A stretch of 64,000 nucleotides of DNA, taken from positions 62,001 to 126,000 of the forward strand of contig JABYQU010000056.1 of assembly GCA_022264855.1 (NCBI GenBank). Direction: 5' to 3'. Positions 12,918-23,341 of this stretch are shown piece by piece; the stretch's first letter is position 1, and every line of letters begins with the position of its first letter. The translations under genes were made by a program, and so were the position numbers. Under the pieces are notes generated by a model. It did no database searches, was not told where the DNA came from, and saw only the letters and a program-made list of their open reading frames with translations. The DNA comes from Lenzites betulinus (Eukaryota; Basidiomycota; Agaricomycetes; Polyporales; Polyporaceae).

Positions 12918-15197
12918 ATGGGCGCCTGCGGAAAAAGCGCGGGCTGTTACGTAAGCGCTCGGATGGCGCCGGTACTGCTCGACGCGACGCGCTCTCGCCG
13001 CGTCTTCCAGCCTTCACACACGTCGCCGACGCCTCAACCACCGTCCCCGCCGCGTCCCTCGTCCGCGCCGACACAGTCTACACCGCCCGCCTGCTACCCA
13101 CCGCCCGGCCACACAGAGCCGACGCGCTTTTCACCCATGGCGACCCCTTCGTCGGCCGCAACAACCCCCTCACCCCGGCCGCGGTATCTACCCTCCCCGG
13201 GGGACGCGTCGTCCTCCACCGCCGTGCCCAACGGCACGCCTGCACACGCTGGAGATGACCGGGAACGCGTTGTCCAGAAACTACGGAGCCAAGCGGAGGT
13301 CAACAAGGTGTGTACACCCACGTCCTCCCATCAGCTCCCAGCCCTGGTCGCAGGGTACTACATCGCGCGACTGTCTGCCATTCTGCTGCCCTGTCCTCCC
13401 CATATGTATCCAGAACTTTGGCGATTTTTATATCGGTGTTATCGGCTGTCCCATTAGCTCTCCAGTTGTTTCGAAAATATTTCTAATCGCCCTCGGATTC
13501 CCCCTATCCAGCTCGCTCTCAACCTCCGGGCAAGCCTCGCATACGCTAACTACAAGGTCAAAACCAACTCGACCAATAACACGCTGCTAGATCTCGACGC
13601 CCAGCTCCATACTGCCGCTAAACACGCGGCGAATGGGAGGACGCCTACCAAAGCTTCTTCCAGCAACTATTTCGGCAATCCAGGGAGCCCCGGTACCCCA
13701 GGACAGTCATCGCGCTCAGCAGCGCGGAGGGGCTCAATGGCCCCGCCTCCGCCCGTTACTGCTTCCGCTGCGCAGAGCTTATTCTCTTCCCTGTTGGCGC
13801 CTCCCCCTGCTAAGCGCGCTCGGACTATACACAATCCTAACGATCCTCCGCTCGCGGCGTCGGAGAAATTAGTCGAACAAGCCCGCTCTCCACATCGGCC
13901 GACGAAGGTTGCGCGCACACCGGACTCCCATGCGAAGTCAAAGTCAAGGAAAGGCGCCAAGGAGAAGGCGAGCGCCCCTGCGTCGGGAAAGGGCAAGGGC
14001 AAGGCCAGACAACGCGTCACAGCCGAGGGCAGCTTCGAGCCAGCGTCCGACGCGTTAGGCGAGGGAGACATTGACGTAGAGGCGGCGAAGACCCTCACCC
14101 ACTTCCTTCTAGCACATCGGCCCTCTGTGTCCGGCACCGCCGGTTCGCCCCGATCCAGCATTTCTGCAGGCTCGGACCCGGGCTCCACGCAATCGTTCCC
14201 TCACTATACCCAGAGCGCTACACGATTGGCCTCCAGCGGCTCCATCCACGAATCTCCCTTCGTTCCTCATGATATGCATACAACCGCAACGCCGCCGCAT
14301 TCTCCTGCATTATCCCAACCGTCCCCGGCCCTCTCGCACTCAATGGCCTATCGGCAGAGCGCCCACCAGGGAAGTAATCTGCGGCCGGAAGGTGGCGGTA
14401 CGCCGAAGATGGCTCCACGTGAGCGCGTTGGGAGTGCCGAGGACACGGACGCGGCGGGCATGCTTCTGCTGATGGCAACTTCACCCTCTCCTGCTCGGCC
14501 GTCGACGAATCGGGATCGCGACGCTCGAGACGCCGCTGCCTTCCACGCTCTGCGTGGCGGCGGCTCCGGACTCAAAGGCCGAGTTCTATTCCCGTCTTAT
14601 GGAGGTGAGGACGGTAGGGGCGGAAATGGCCACTCTCGGACCCTTTCGAGGGAGATGAGCGGAAGTTTCGCGTCAATATCGAGCGCTGCGACGGAGCCCG
14701 TCTCACCTCGAACTGTCCCAGCAAGACGAGCGGCCGACCACATGAAAGCATCAACCTCATCCCCGCGAGGAGGCTCGACGGGACGCTTAGACGTTTCAAT
14801 GCCGACGCTTCCTACGATCACGCCGCCTACGCCAACAGACCAGCCTCCGTCGCAGCTGCTTCCCCCAGTAACCTCCTCGCCACGCCAGGCTTCTGGACGA
14901 AGGTCCGCGCAACCCATGGTTTCGGCTGCAGATAGCGCAGACCATAGATCGCACATGCAGCCTCATACGCCCAATGCCTCGTTCAGCCTCAGTGACTATG
15001 TCAACGTCTCTCCATCGCCTGCCGCCGCTCTCCAGTCCAGGCAGTCGTCGAATACTTCGGCCCCAATGGGAAGGCGATTGTTCGAAGAACCTCCAGTCTC
15101 TAATGGCAGCCCCAATCGCCGTTCTCGCCCCCTACTACCATCATCGCCATCCTCTTCGCACAAAAGTGGATTGAGCGCGGGTGTCGACCTTGTATAG
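12918..15197 (+). CDS. long disordered protein with a Whi5/Nrm1-like GTB motif (candidate G1/S repressor)
   Basis: Two exons (12918-13307 and 13512-15197) join in frame to about 691 residues. In-frame ATGs at 12963 and 13137 would give 676 or 618. The protein is mostly low-complexity Ser/Pro/Ala. Two islands stand out. One is a basic-hydrophobic segment straight after the intron, LALNLRASLAYANYKVKTN, which resembles the GTB motif by which Whi5/Nrm1/Srl3 repressors bind SBF/MBF. The other is AAGMLLLMATSPSPARP near the middle, a block also found in fungal Whi5-like proteins. Many SP/TP sites (SPR, TPP, SPS) would suit CDK control. Length is well above yeast Whi5. If the motif reading is wrong, this is an unassigned disordered nuclear protein; several Lys-rich patches could be localisation signals. 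Confidence 0.5.
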
Positions 15198-16278
15198 AGA
15201 CCCCCTTCTGCGGTTCTTCAACGTCCGCGACTACCCCCTGTATCGGTCTCATCCCGTTCTCTGGCGCTGTTCAGGACAACGGAAGGACTTATCCTGTATC
15301 CTCAAGCCTCTGCCATGTTTGCTTGCATTTTGTAGCTGTTCTCGCCCCGCACGTCCGCCCACACATGGCCCCCCAAGCCGACTATTTATCGGAGATGCTT
15401 CCATCATGTCCCCACACACGTCGTGTCATGAACGTCCCGCAGACTCATCGCCACACGCCCGGTCCCGCCCTCTCATGTCTACCCCTCCGCAATCTAGCTA
15501 TTTATCGCCTCCCGGACGGGCGCACGTGTGTGTACGAGGCGCATTGTGTCGCGGTGCCCCCCTGTTATGTGTAGCCTACGAAGCCGCTGCTAGGATTCCC
15601 TCCCATCCCTCCATTCCGCTCCCCCGCTCGTGTTCAGCTGTAGTCTCGCACGACCCCCACCCGTTGGACGCCTCCTCGACGCCTTCACGATTCGTGTGTG
15701 AGGCCTTTGATCGGTATTCTTCCTCTGTTCCTTTTTAGCGCATGATCTATCCGCTCTTCTTATTCCTCCGTCTTGCTTTGCTGTGTATAGCTTTTCCCCT
15801 CCTTCGAGTTCGTTGTGCCAGTCGAGCACCAGTCCATCTCTCTGTTCTCTTTCGGCAACGGCCCGACAGCTCAACTTCGTGTTCGTCTCCCCCTCGCTAG
15901 TACGCGCACGCCGCCGGTTGAGTTCAGGCGGCTGTTGTCTCTTTCGCGTTTTCCTTACAGAGTTAGCCCATGTTAGTGTTATGTACTTTCCGCTTCGCCC
16001 TCTCGCACAAGTAGTCGCTAGCACCGCGGTCGGTTGTCGTCCCAGTCTGTACGTCGCTCATGTACCAGTATCCAGCACGTCCCCCCAATTTTTATCTCTC
16101 AAGCTATCAGTTGCTCCCGGCTTGTTTGCGCACACTTTCTGCGCTTTCAGAGTGCGTTGTATCCAAATGCGACGACGGTGATGCAACAGCGACAGGCAAT
16201 GCAAATAAAGGTTTGACCCAAAAAACGGGTCAGGTCTTACGTTCATGAAAGAGCTCACTGAAACTATTGCTTCAAGTA
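15198..16278. other. downstream low-complexity region
   Basis: About 1.1 kb of C/T-rich sequence follows the Whi5-like gene. Part of it is likely a long 3' UTR. Open frames on both strands are motif-free, and no gene is called. Confidence 0.45.
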
Positions 16279-16404
16279 TAGCGAAGTCGCAGCTCTCAGT
16301 CTCCAAGGCTCAAAGTATGATATAGCACCTTCAACAGCCCACGGGCGGACTGATGCTATTACTACGCAGCCCGTGCGTAGCACGGGCCTACCGTCTGGTG
16401 TACT
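16279..16404 (+). repeat. dispersed repeat, copy 1
   Basis: About 125 bp that matches 24416-24566 in the same orientation at roughly 80-85% by eye. Shared blocks include CAGCTCTCAGTCTCCAAGG and GCGGACTGATGCTAT. Inside it, 16369-16387 forms an 8 bp perfect hairpin with a 3 nt loop (GCCCGTGC-GTA-GCACGGGC), which is decayed in copy 2. It lies 170 bp beyond the FunK1 stop codon. A small non-autonomous element is likely; its family is unknown. Confidence 0.6.
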
Positions 16405-18214
16405 GAAAACACGCATGTATCGTAAAATTTCCGAAGCAGTGGATAAGCGGATATCGTGAAGATTGTTACATACTATGTGATGGTGCAGAGTTATCCAATA
16501 CAGAAAACAATACAGTGTCTGGCACGCAAGAGAATTCCAGAAGAGATTAGGTCGCCGAATCATGAAAGTCCCGAGGCTACGGGTTGCTCGTAGAGGCCTC
16601 CCCCTGAGACATCTTCCTCGCCTCGATCTCCCTCTGCCTCGAGCTCGACCGTGTCTGGCGCTCGGGCGATGACGCCCCTCCCCGGCGTGACCATGAACGT
16701 GTAACGCGCGTTGCGGGGCCTGGAATCGCGTCGAAGGCGGGGGGAGTGGTCGGGGGACCCATTGAATCCGTACGAAGACGTTTGCTAGGCCGGGATTCAG
16801 CACCGTGCTCCCCCGTGCCGCTTAGGCTGAAGCTGGGCTCGGCGCAAAAACCCTCGGTTGCGGCTGGGAGACCTCGCTTCTTCGTGGTGCTCAGGAACAG
16901 TTCAGGGTTGTCGAGGGTGTGGGGGGCGGGTTTGTTCTTTCGAACGCGGGATTGTTTGGGACGACGCGGATGCCCTTCGGAGTTCACGGGCCTGTGCAGT
17001 TGGGGTAGAGCCGAGGTAAGCGCATTGAGCTGGTCTTCAATGCCGGAGGTAATGATGGGCGCGATTCCCGTGCGCCCGTCGTTCTTGTCAAGCAGTCGAC
17101 ACTCGCACCAGTCGTTGGGAGGCCATTCAGGCATTGCAAGCGCGGTCTGAAAGGCCTCCAGGAGCGCGTCGTGGGTGAGGTAGTACCGCTTCACGGCGCT
17201 CCGATTGGTCGGCATGCTGTCTAGGACAAGACGCTTGAGTTCGGCGAAGAGGTAGGTGAGAGGTTTGTTGCCCTTGATGACGAAGTCGGGGCCTTCAAGC
17301 CAGCCATACTTTGCGTTCGCACTGTCCTGGTCGTTTCCATACTTGAAGATGCAGTCGCATAGGTCCTCGTCGTTCCCATGATCAGTATGGCGAACTACAA
17401 CCCAGAGTAGAACCCAATAGTAGGATTCAAGGTCATGGTGGATTTCATGGGGAATGCCAGGTTTCTTGAGAATCTCGTACATCAGGAAAACTTTTAGTTG
17501 CAACATTGTGCTACAGCTGCTATATAGCAGTCATAGCCCCATTGCCACCCCCCCCTCCACAGAGCTCTGGTGGCAGATCTGTAGCACCATATAGTACTAC
17601 ATAAATGCCCATAGACAGACCTTCTACTGTCACCATTTGCTTGATATGCACACACCAGCGACATTCATAACCCAAAATATAGATAGTATCATGTAGTAGA
17701 CATACACATACAAGAACATGTGTATTAGAAACAGTAGTGGACTCGGACCCGGAGACTTGACAACAGCGAAACCCGAGCAGAGGCGACCTCCTAAACCACA
17801 GCGGGCTGTTATGGCACCATTAGTCCCTTGCGGCTATCAACGCGCTACGTTGGTGAGTGACTCGCTCGTTCGCTCGGACAAGACCTGGTCCTCCGCAGAG
17901 CAGCGACGGCATGCACACTGCAAGGACTGCAGGAAGGCAGCCGTGGGCGTTGTCTCCACAATACCAGCACGCCGATGGCCCTCGCATTCGGTTTCAAACG
18001 AGCCCCTCGGGCGGTGAGGGTCTGTCGCGGGCGCAAGGTCACGGCGAAGATGCCAGACTGGAGATGTTCCGGCGATTGATTGGGCGGATGGCCCGTGCGC
18101 GGCGTCGTCGACGTCCTGTGCCTCACCTGGCGCTGTAGGCCAGCCGCGTGGACTGCTTAAAAGCGGGGCTCCGGGGACTGCGTGCCATTCATACATGTGA
18201 GATGACGTACGAGG

Positions 18215-18877
18215 TTGCGCAGCGATGCGATCTGGGGGCGAGTCGTGTTCGGGTTGCGCTCGGAGCTGTTGACGATGGATGGTGAGGGCAGCGGGCGGAT
18301 TGTGCTGGGCACCGGTGCGATGGTCGCGGACCGCGTCGTGCTCCTCCCGGAGACGACCGTGGGCAAGCGCACAGTGATGGGCTCAGGCGCGCTGGGCCGG
18401 TGCGGGGGCATGTACGCGGATGGCTTGGTGTGGATGGGGAACGAGGCGGGCGAGGCCGTGTGCTTCAAGAAGGGCAGCGGCGTGGCGGATGCGGACGACG
18501 GCACACCGACAACGACGCCGTTTGGGCGCACGCTCTACGAGCGCCGCGCAGCCTTCTTCGTGTTCCTGTACGCGCTGCTCGTGCTCATCAATGTCGCCAT
18601 CGCGGTGCTCGCCGCGGGCTACTGGTCGATCGGGGCTGTCGTCGGCATGCAGATCCTAAACCAGCTGCGGCTGCACCTCCCACACCTGCACCTCTTCCGG
18701 CACGGCCCACGCCAGATCTTCGTCCTCTTCGGGCTCATCGCATGCTGGTTCGTGCTCACCTTAGGGATACAGGTGGTCCTCGTGCTCGCGTGGGTTGTCG
18801 GCATGAAGTGGGCCGTCATCGTCCAACGGCGCGAGGGCAAGTACAACTGGGACGAGGGCGTGTGCTGCCAGCACTAG
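18215..18877 (+). pseudogene. captured fragment of a multi-span LpxA-like/NRPS-like gene (element copy 1)
   Basis: An open frame of 220 codons. Its first 90 residues look like left-handed beta-helix turns (IVLGTGAMVADRVVLLPETTVGKR, shown only as the hexapeptide pattern: GTGAMV, GKRTVMGSGAL, MYADGLVWMG). About four membrane spans follow (FFVFLYALLVLINVAIAVL, then WSIGAVVGMQIL, IFVLFGLIACWFVLTL and IQVVLVLAWVVGM). In basidiomycetes this beta-helix plus membrane tail ends NRPS-like/PosA-type proteins (from memory). Here the reading frame has no adenylation domain and stops at TAG right before KLHLT, which looks like the lost natural C-terminus. I read it as a host gene piece carried by the element, not an element gene. 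Confidence 0.55.
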
Positions 18878-19218
18878 AAGCTCCACCTAACCTAAGTGTT
18901 CGACCTGGAGAGCCATGAGGAGAGAGACGGAGGAAGAGAGCGAGCCGCAGCAGAACATGAGCAAAGCAGCTGGCAGACGGTTGACGTGGCAGAAGACAGA
19001 GTGAATAAGCGCTGACAAGTTCAGCTGGGCGCGAGTTTGAAGTACGAAGCGCCCAGACCTCCGAATAAGCGCTTGTTGACGAAATCCGGCCAGACCTATC
19101 TACACGGGTGTTTGAGACGCTGTTTGATCTCTCTCATATTTTTATAATATACTGGCAGTGTAACAACATCAAAAGAGCGCATCATATGTGCTCTCTAGAA
19201 CATGATGACTTTTATTGT

Positions 19219-19278
19219 ACAATAAACCGCTGAGACACTCTATAGGATACAATAAACCACCGGAATATTCTATAGTAT
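19219..19278 (+). repeat. 30 bp subterminal tandem repeat, element copy 1
   Basis: Two 30 bp units (19219-19248 and 19249-19278) share ACAATAAACC at the start and TCTATAG near the end, followed by a partial third unit. The matching array sits inverted in copy 2 at about 20275-20334. Subterminal arrays of this kind often bind transposase. Confidence 0.75.
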
Positions 19279-20274
19279 ACAATATATTACTATAATAACT
19301 CGGGATGTTACAGGGCACTACGGGTACTACAGTACACAATGGAGTTTGGCTGGGTGCAACAGCCTGGTGAGGTGTTTCCTGATGTACGCCATGAAATAGA
19401 ACGTGCCCTGCGTAACAGTAGGATTACAGTAAGAATATGTAGCAGCGACTACCGAGCATGCGTCGAAGACATACCGTTCGTTCCTTCTTCTCTGAGACTC
19501 CGTCGGAACCGTTTGATTCCCGAGAATGCTCTGCAACGTCTTGTGAAGCTGTGCGGAGCTCCTCTTTGGGCGGGTCAGGTTCCATCGAGCTGTAGTCGTA
19601 ATCGTGGAGGAACCCCGTATACGAAGTGCTCGACTCCCCGCCGGTCTTGGGCTCGTCAGCTATGAGGATGTTTCCCACGCTGATGTCTCGGTGTAGCAAC
19701 TGAGCCTTCTCCCACGCTTGTTTGTGGCCTGTCATTGAGTGGAGGTGTAAGAAGCGATGCGTCCGTAGAGACATAAAAAACACGCACCCATGATCGCGTC
19801 GCAGATAGCAAGCACTAGTTCACGAGTAGAGGTGAACTCTATCAACGGCCGTCCGACGTCGTCGATGACCATTCGCATATGGCTGCGCTCCCGATGCCAT
19901 GTCTTCTCCCCGAACACCAGCCGCCACGAGTATGTCTGATGCTGAGGATGTCCTAGCGGAAAGTTATTCGATGGGATGTAGTCCGATGGTGAATCGACGC
20001 TTGTGACGATGGGCGACGCCGAGCTGCCCGTAGAACAGAAGAGCTGAGATGACGGGCGAGGTGTTGACGGACCAGACGACGACGGGGCCTCCGTGCTTGC
20101 GGTGTTCGTGTCGGCCACCCGCTGTCGTGACGTTGTCTCCTTCCACCACCACAGCTCGAACTCGCCCACATCAGGAAACACCTCACCAGGCTGTTGCACC
20201 CAGCCAAACTCCATTGTGTACTGTAGTACCCGTAGTGCCCTGTAACATCCCGAGTTATTATAGTAATATATTGT

Positions 20275-20334
20275 ATACTATAGAATATTCCGGTGGTTTA
20301 TTGTATCCTATAGAGTGTCTCAGCGGTTTATTGT
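20275..20334 (-). repeat. 30 bp subterminal tandem repeat, element copy 2
   Basis: Inverted counterpart of 19219-19278: two units of about 30 bp with TTTATTGTA and CTATAGA words close to the left boundary of copy 2. Confidence 0.7.
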
Positions 20335-20675
20335 ACAATAAAAGTCATCATGTTCTAGAGAGCACATATGATGCGCTCTTTTGATGTTGTTACACTGCCA
20401 GTATATTATAAAAATATGAGAGAGATCAAACAGCGTCTCAAACACCCGTGTAGATAGGTCTGGCCGGATTTCGTCAACAAGCGCTTATTCGGAGGTCTGG
20501 GCGCTTCGTACTTCAAACTCGCGCCCAGCTGAACTTGTCAGCGCTTATTCACTCTGTCTTCTGCCACGTCAACCGTCTGCCAGCTGCTTTGCTCATGTTC
20601 TGCTGCGGCTCGCTCTCTTCCTCCGTCTCTCTCCTCATGGCTCTCCAGGTCGAACACTTAGGTTAGGTGGAGCTT

Positions 20676-21338
20676 CTAGTGCTGGCAGCACACGCCCTCG
20701 TCCCAGTTGTACTTGCCCTCGCGCCGTTGGACGATGACGGCCCACTTCATGCCGACAACCCACGCGAGCACGAGGACCACCTGTATCCCTAAGGTGAGCA
20801 CGAACCAGCATGCGATGAGCCCGAAGAGGACGAAGATCTGGCGTGGGCCGTGCCGGAAGAGGTGCAGGTGTGGGAGGTGCAGCCGCAGCTGGTTTAGGAT
20901 CTGCATGCCGACGACAGCCCCGATCGACCAGTAGCCCGCGGCGAGCACCGCGATGGCGACATTGATGAGCACAAGCAGCGCGTACAGGAACACGAAGAAG
21001 GCTGCGCGGCGCTCGTAGAGCGTGCGCCCAAACGGCGTCGTTGTCGGTGTGCCGTCGTCCGCATCCGCCACGCCGCTGCCCTTCTTGAAGCACACGGCCT
21101 CGCCCGCCTCGTTCCCCATCCACACCAAGCCATCCGCGTACATGCCCCCGCACCGGCCCAGCGCGCCTGAGCCCATCACTGTGCGCTTGCCCACGGTCGT
21201 CTCCGGGAGGAGCACGACGCGGTCCGCGACCATCGCACCGGTGCCCAGCACAATCCGCCCGCTGCCCTCACCATCCATCGTCAACAGCTCCGAGCGCAAC
21301 CCGAACACGACTCGCCCCCAGATCGCATCGCTGCGCAA
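20676..21338 (-). pseudogene. captured fragment of a multi-span LpxA-like/NRPS-like gene (element copy 2)
   Basis: Identical in translation to the 220-codon frame of copy 1 at 18215-18877, including the stop just before the KLHLT remnant. One silent base differs within the LLVLIN segment. Its identity to copy 1 shows both fragments came from one capture event, not two. Confidence 0.55.
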
Positions 21339-23341
21339 CCTCGTACGTCATCTCACATGTATGAATGGCACGCAGTCCCCGGAGCCCCGCTTTTAAGCAG
21401 TCCACGCGGCTGGCCTACAGCGCCAGGTGAGGCACAGGACGTCGACGACGCCGCGCACGGGCCATCCGCCCAATCAATCGCCGGAACATCTCCAGTCTGG
21501 CATCTTCGCCGTGACCTTGCGCCCGCGACAGACCCTCACCGCCCGAGGGGCTCGTTTGAAACCGAATGCGAGGGCCATCGGCGTGCTGGTATTGTGGAGA
21601 CAACGCCCACGGCTGCCTTCCTGCAGTCCTTGCAGTGTGCATGCCGTCGCTGCTCTGCGGAGGACCAGGTCTTGTCCGAGCGAACGAGCGAGTCACTCAC
21701 CAACGTAGCGCGTTGATAGCCGCAAGGGACTAATGGTGCCATAACAGCCCGCTGTGGTTTAGGAGGTCGCCTCTGCTCGGGTTTCGCTGTTGTCAAGTCT
21801 CCGGGTCCGAGTCCACTACTGTTTCTAATACACATGTTCTTGTATGTGTATGTCTACTACATGATACTATCTATATTTTGGGTTATGAATGTCGCTGGTG
21901 TGTGCATATCAAGCAAATGGTGACAGTAGAAGGTCTGTCTATGGGCATTTATGTAGTACTATATGGTGCTACAGATCTGCCACCAGAGCTCTGTGGAGGG
22001 GGGGTGGCAATGGGGCTATGACTGCTATATAGCAGCTGTAGCACAATGTTGCAACTAAAAGTTTTCCTGATGCACGTCGCCGCCGCACACCATCTTCGCC
22101 AGACCGACCCGCTCCGAGTCGTCAATTCGATCGCTCAGCCGCTGATAGAACTTCGCCTCTGCTATCCTTACGAGCTGCCGCCATGCCTCCTTCACAGTCC
22201 GCGGCTTCACTGGGGTTGTGCAGGTGGGGTCCTCGACCAGGCTGCCGTTCCTCCACGTCCGCCTGTCCTCGATCGCCCGCCATACCATCGTCGCTCGCGA
22301 GAAAAGCCGCGCGTTCACGTCGACCAGGTGGTACAGCAGATACGGCACGCAGCGTCCTGTCTTCTCGTCGTACACTTCTATCCGTCGTCCCTTCAACGTC
22401 TCGCCAATGTACTTCTGCCAGTCCTTCGCGTGCGCCCTCTCCAGCTCCTTCTTGATCCATTCACGGTCGCCCTGTGTCAACTTCATGACCGTCGGGTCGC
22501 TACCGACAACACTAGCAACACCGCCGACGACCGGGTGCACAAAGTGCCAGAGGAACTTTTGAAGCGTCTTCTTGCCCGCATCAGTGTCGATGGTGAACGC
22601 TGGCGACACGAGTGCACAGGTGTGGTCGAAGCGTGCCAATCGGACAGTGTGGCCGTAGACACTGATGACGAACGCGGCGAGGGCACCGTGGGCGAGGAGT
22701 ATATTCCGCGCATTCTTCGCGAGCTGCTCGACGGTCGACATGTGCTTATTTCCGCGCCTCTGAAACGGGTCTTGCGAGTCGTCGCCCTTGCACTCGACAA
22801 CCATCGAGATACTCTGCCACGCCCGGTAGAGCGGCTGACCGGGGAACGAGACGGAGATGTCGGGGAAGGTAGGGTGGTGGTGGGTCTTGAACGCATCGAA
22901 AGGGAAGTTGAGCTGGGTGCTGTGGGAGTCCTCGATGATCACCCTCTTGCCATCAGGGAAGGGGCGGACGAGCTTGGCGAATCCTGAGGCCTGTCAAATT
23001 TGACCATGATCCAGTTGTCAGTAACCTGACCCCTTAGCGACGGCTCACGACGTCGAGACTCTGGTACGCACCACGTTCGGGCACTCTTGAACCTCCCTGC
23101 CGGCTCCAGGCTGATAATTCGAGAACGCTTCGGACAAATTGTCGTTGCGAGTGAATGGCGTCGAGCAGGGGACTAGATCGTCAATAAACTGGTTGACGTC
23201 GCGACCGTAGGACAAGATGCGACCACTGAGCTCGCCCTCCCATCCGATCTGGTTGGCGCGACTGGCCTGCAGGACGTCTGCGTGGCTCTTAGCGATGTTC
23301 TGGCCGCACAGGCGGCGAGGAGTAGATTGAATAGTAGCCAT

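Larger units (their letters stand above)
17480..19384 (+). mobile_element. non-autonomous DNA element, copy 1 (1,905 bp)
   Basis: The ends are inverted copies of CATCAGGAAA, flanked by a TA duplication (17478-17479 and 19385-19386). Beyond 10 bp the termini share only scattered words (GTTGCA, CATTGTG). Near the left end lies the palindrome CTGCTATATAGCAG (17517-17530). Near the right end is a 30 bp subterminal tandem repeat. There is no transposase. The middle carries a fragment of a host membrane-protein gene. Two-base duplications with short inverted ends fit cut-and-paste elements such as Tc1/mariner (TA) or CMC-like groups; I cannot assign the superfamily. Copy 2 is nearly identical and inverted. 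Confidence 0.88.
20169..22072 (-). mobile_element. non-autonomous DNA element, copy 2 (1,904 bp, inverted)
   Basis: This is the reverse complement of copy 1, with the same CATCAGGAAA ends but a CA duplication (20167-20168 and 22073-22074). Differences I found are one substitution (18580 region against about 20973; C versus T in the sense strand) and one base in a C-run (8 versus 7). Both translate to the same 220-codon captured fragment. Such identity means the copies moved very recently or one derives directly from the other. The 783 bp between the copies holds the catalytic-loop part of the FunK1 kinase. Confidence 0.88.
16577..23341 (-). pseudogene. FunK1-family protein kinase gene split by two transposable elements
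   Basis: Minus-strand coding pieces are 23341-23072, 22990-22073, 20166-19788, 19728-19475, 19407-19385 and 17477-16577. Two 1.9 kb elements interrupt the reading frame, after GGDV (22073) and after FYFMAY (19385). If each element and one copy of its 2 bp duplication are left out, the six pieces join to about 914 codons with no stop or frameshift. Kinase features sit in order: PDISVSF and VVECK in the N-terminal FunK1 region, QTYSWRL, LLHRDISVGNIL (catalytic loop, HRD intact), HDYDYSS in place of DFG, GTFYFMAYEILKK, and HHDLESYYWVLLWVVVRHT. The tail is Arg/Ser-rich. FunK1 is a large basidiomycete kinase family with mostly unknown substrates. As it stands the gene cannot give the full kinase. 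The otherwise clean frame implies recent disruption. Confidence 0.85.

Noticed and set aside
12525..13074. Overlapping 120-160 codon frames on both strands
   Set aside because: High GC makes stops rare here; no motif and no splice continuity except for the Whi5-like frame starting at 12918 or later.
17718..18017. 99-codon frame inside element copy 1 (also in copy 2)
   Set aside because: Low-complexity composition, overlapped by competing frames on both strands, no motif; not called as an element gene.
17480..22072. The two 1.9 kb insertions read as spliceable introners
   Set aside because: The exact junctions lack usable GT and AG borders at both ends in either orientation, and 1.9 kb is far longer than introns here.
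17480..22072. The inverted pair as one 4.6 kb foldback transposon
   Set aside because: Each copy has its own complete pair of ends and its own target duplication, and host kinase sequence lies between them in correct frame and order.
22046..22987. 313-codon plus-strand frame
   Set aside because: It lies antisense to the FunK1 N-terminal exon, begins inside the element end, and has shadow-frame composition (Arg/Val/Leu-rich, no motif).
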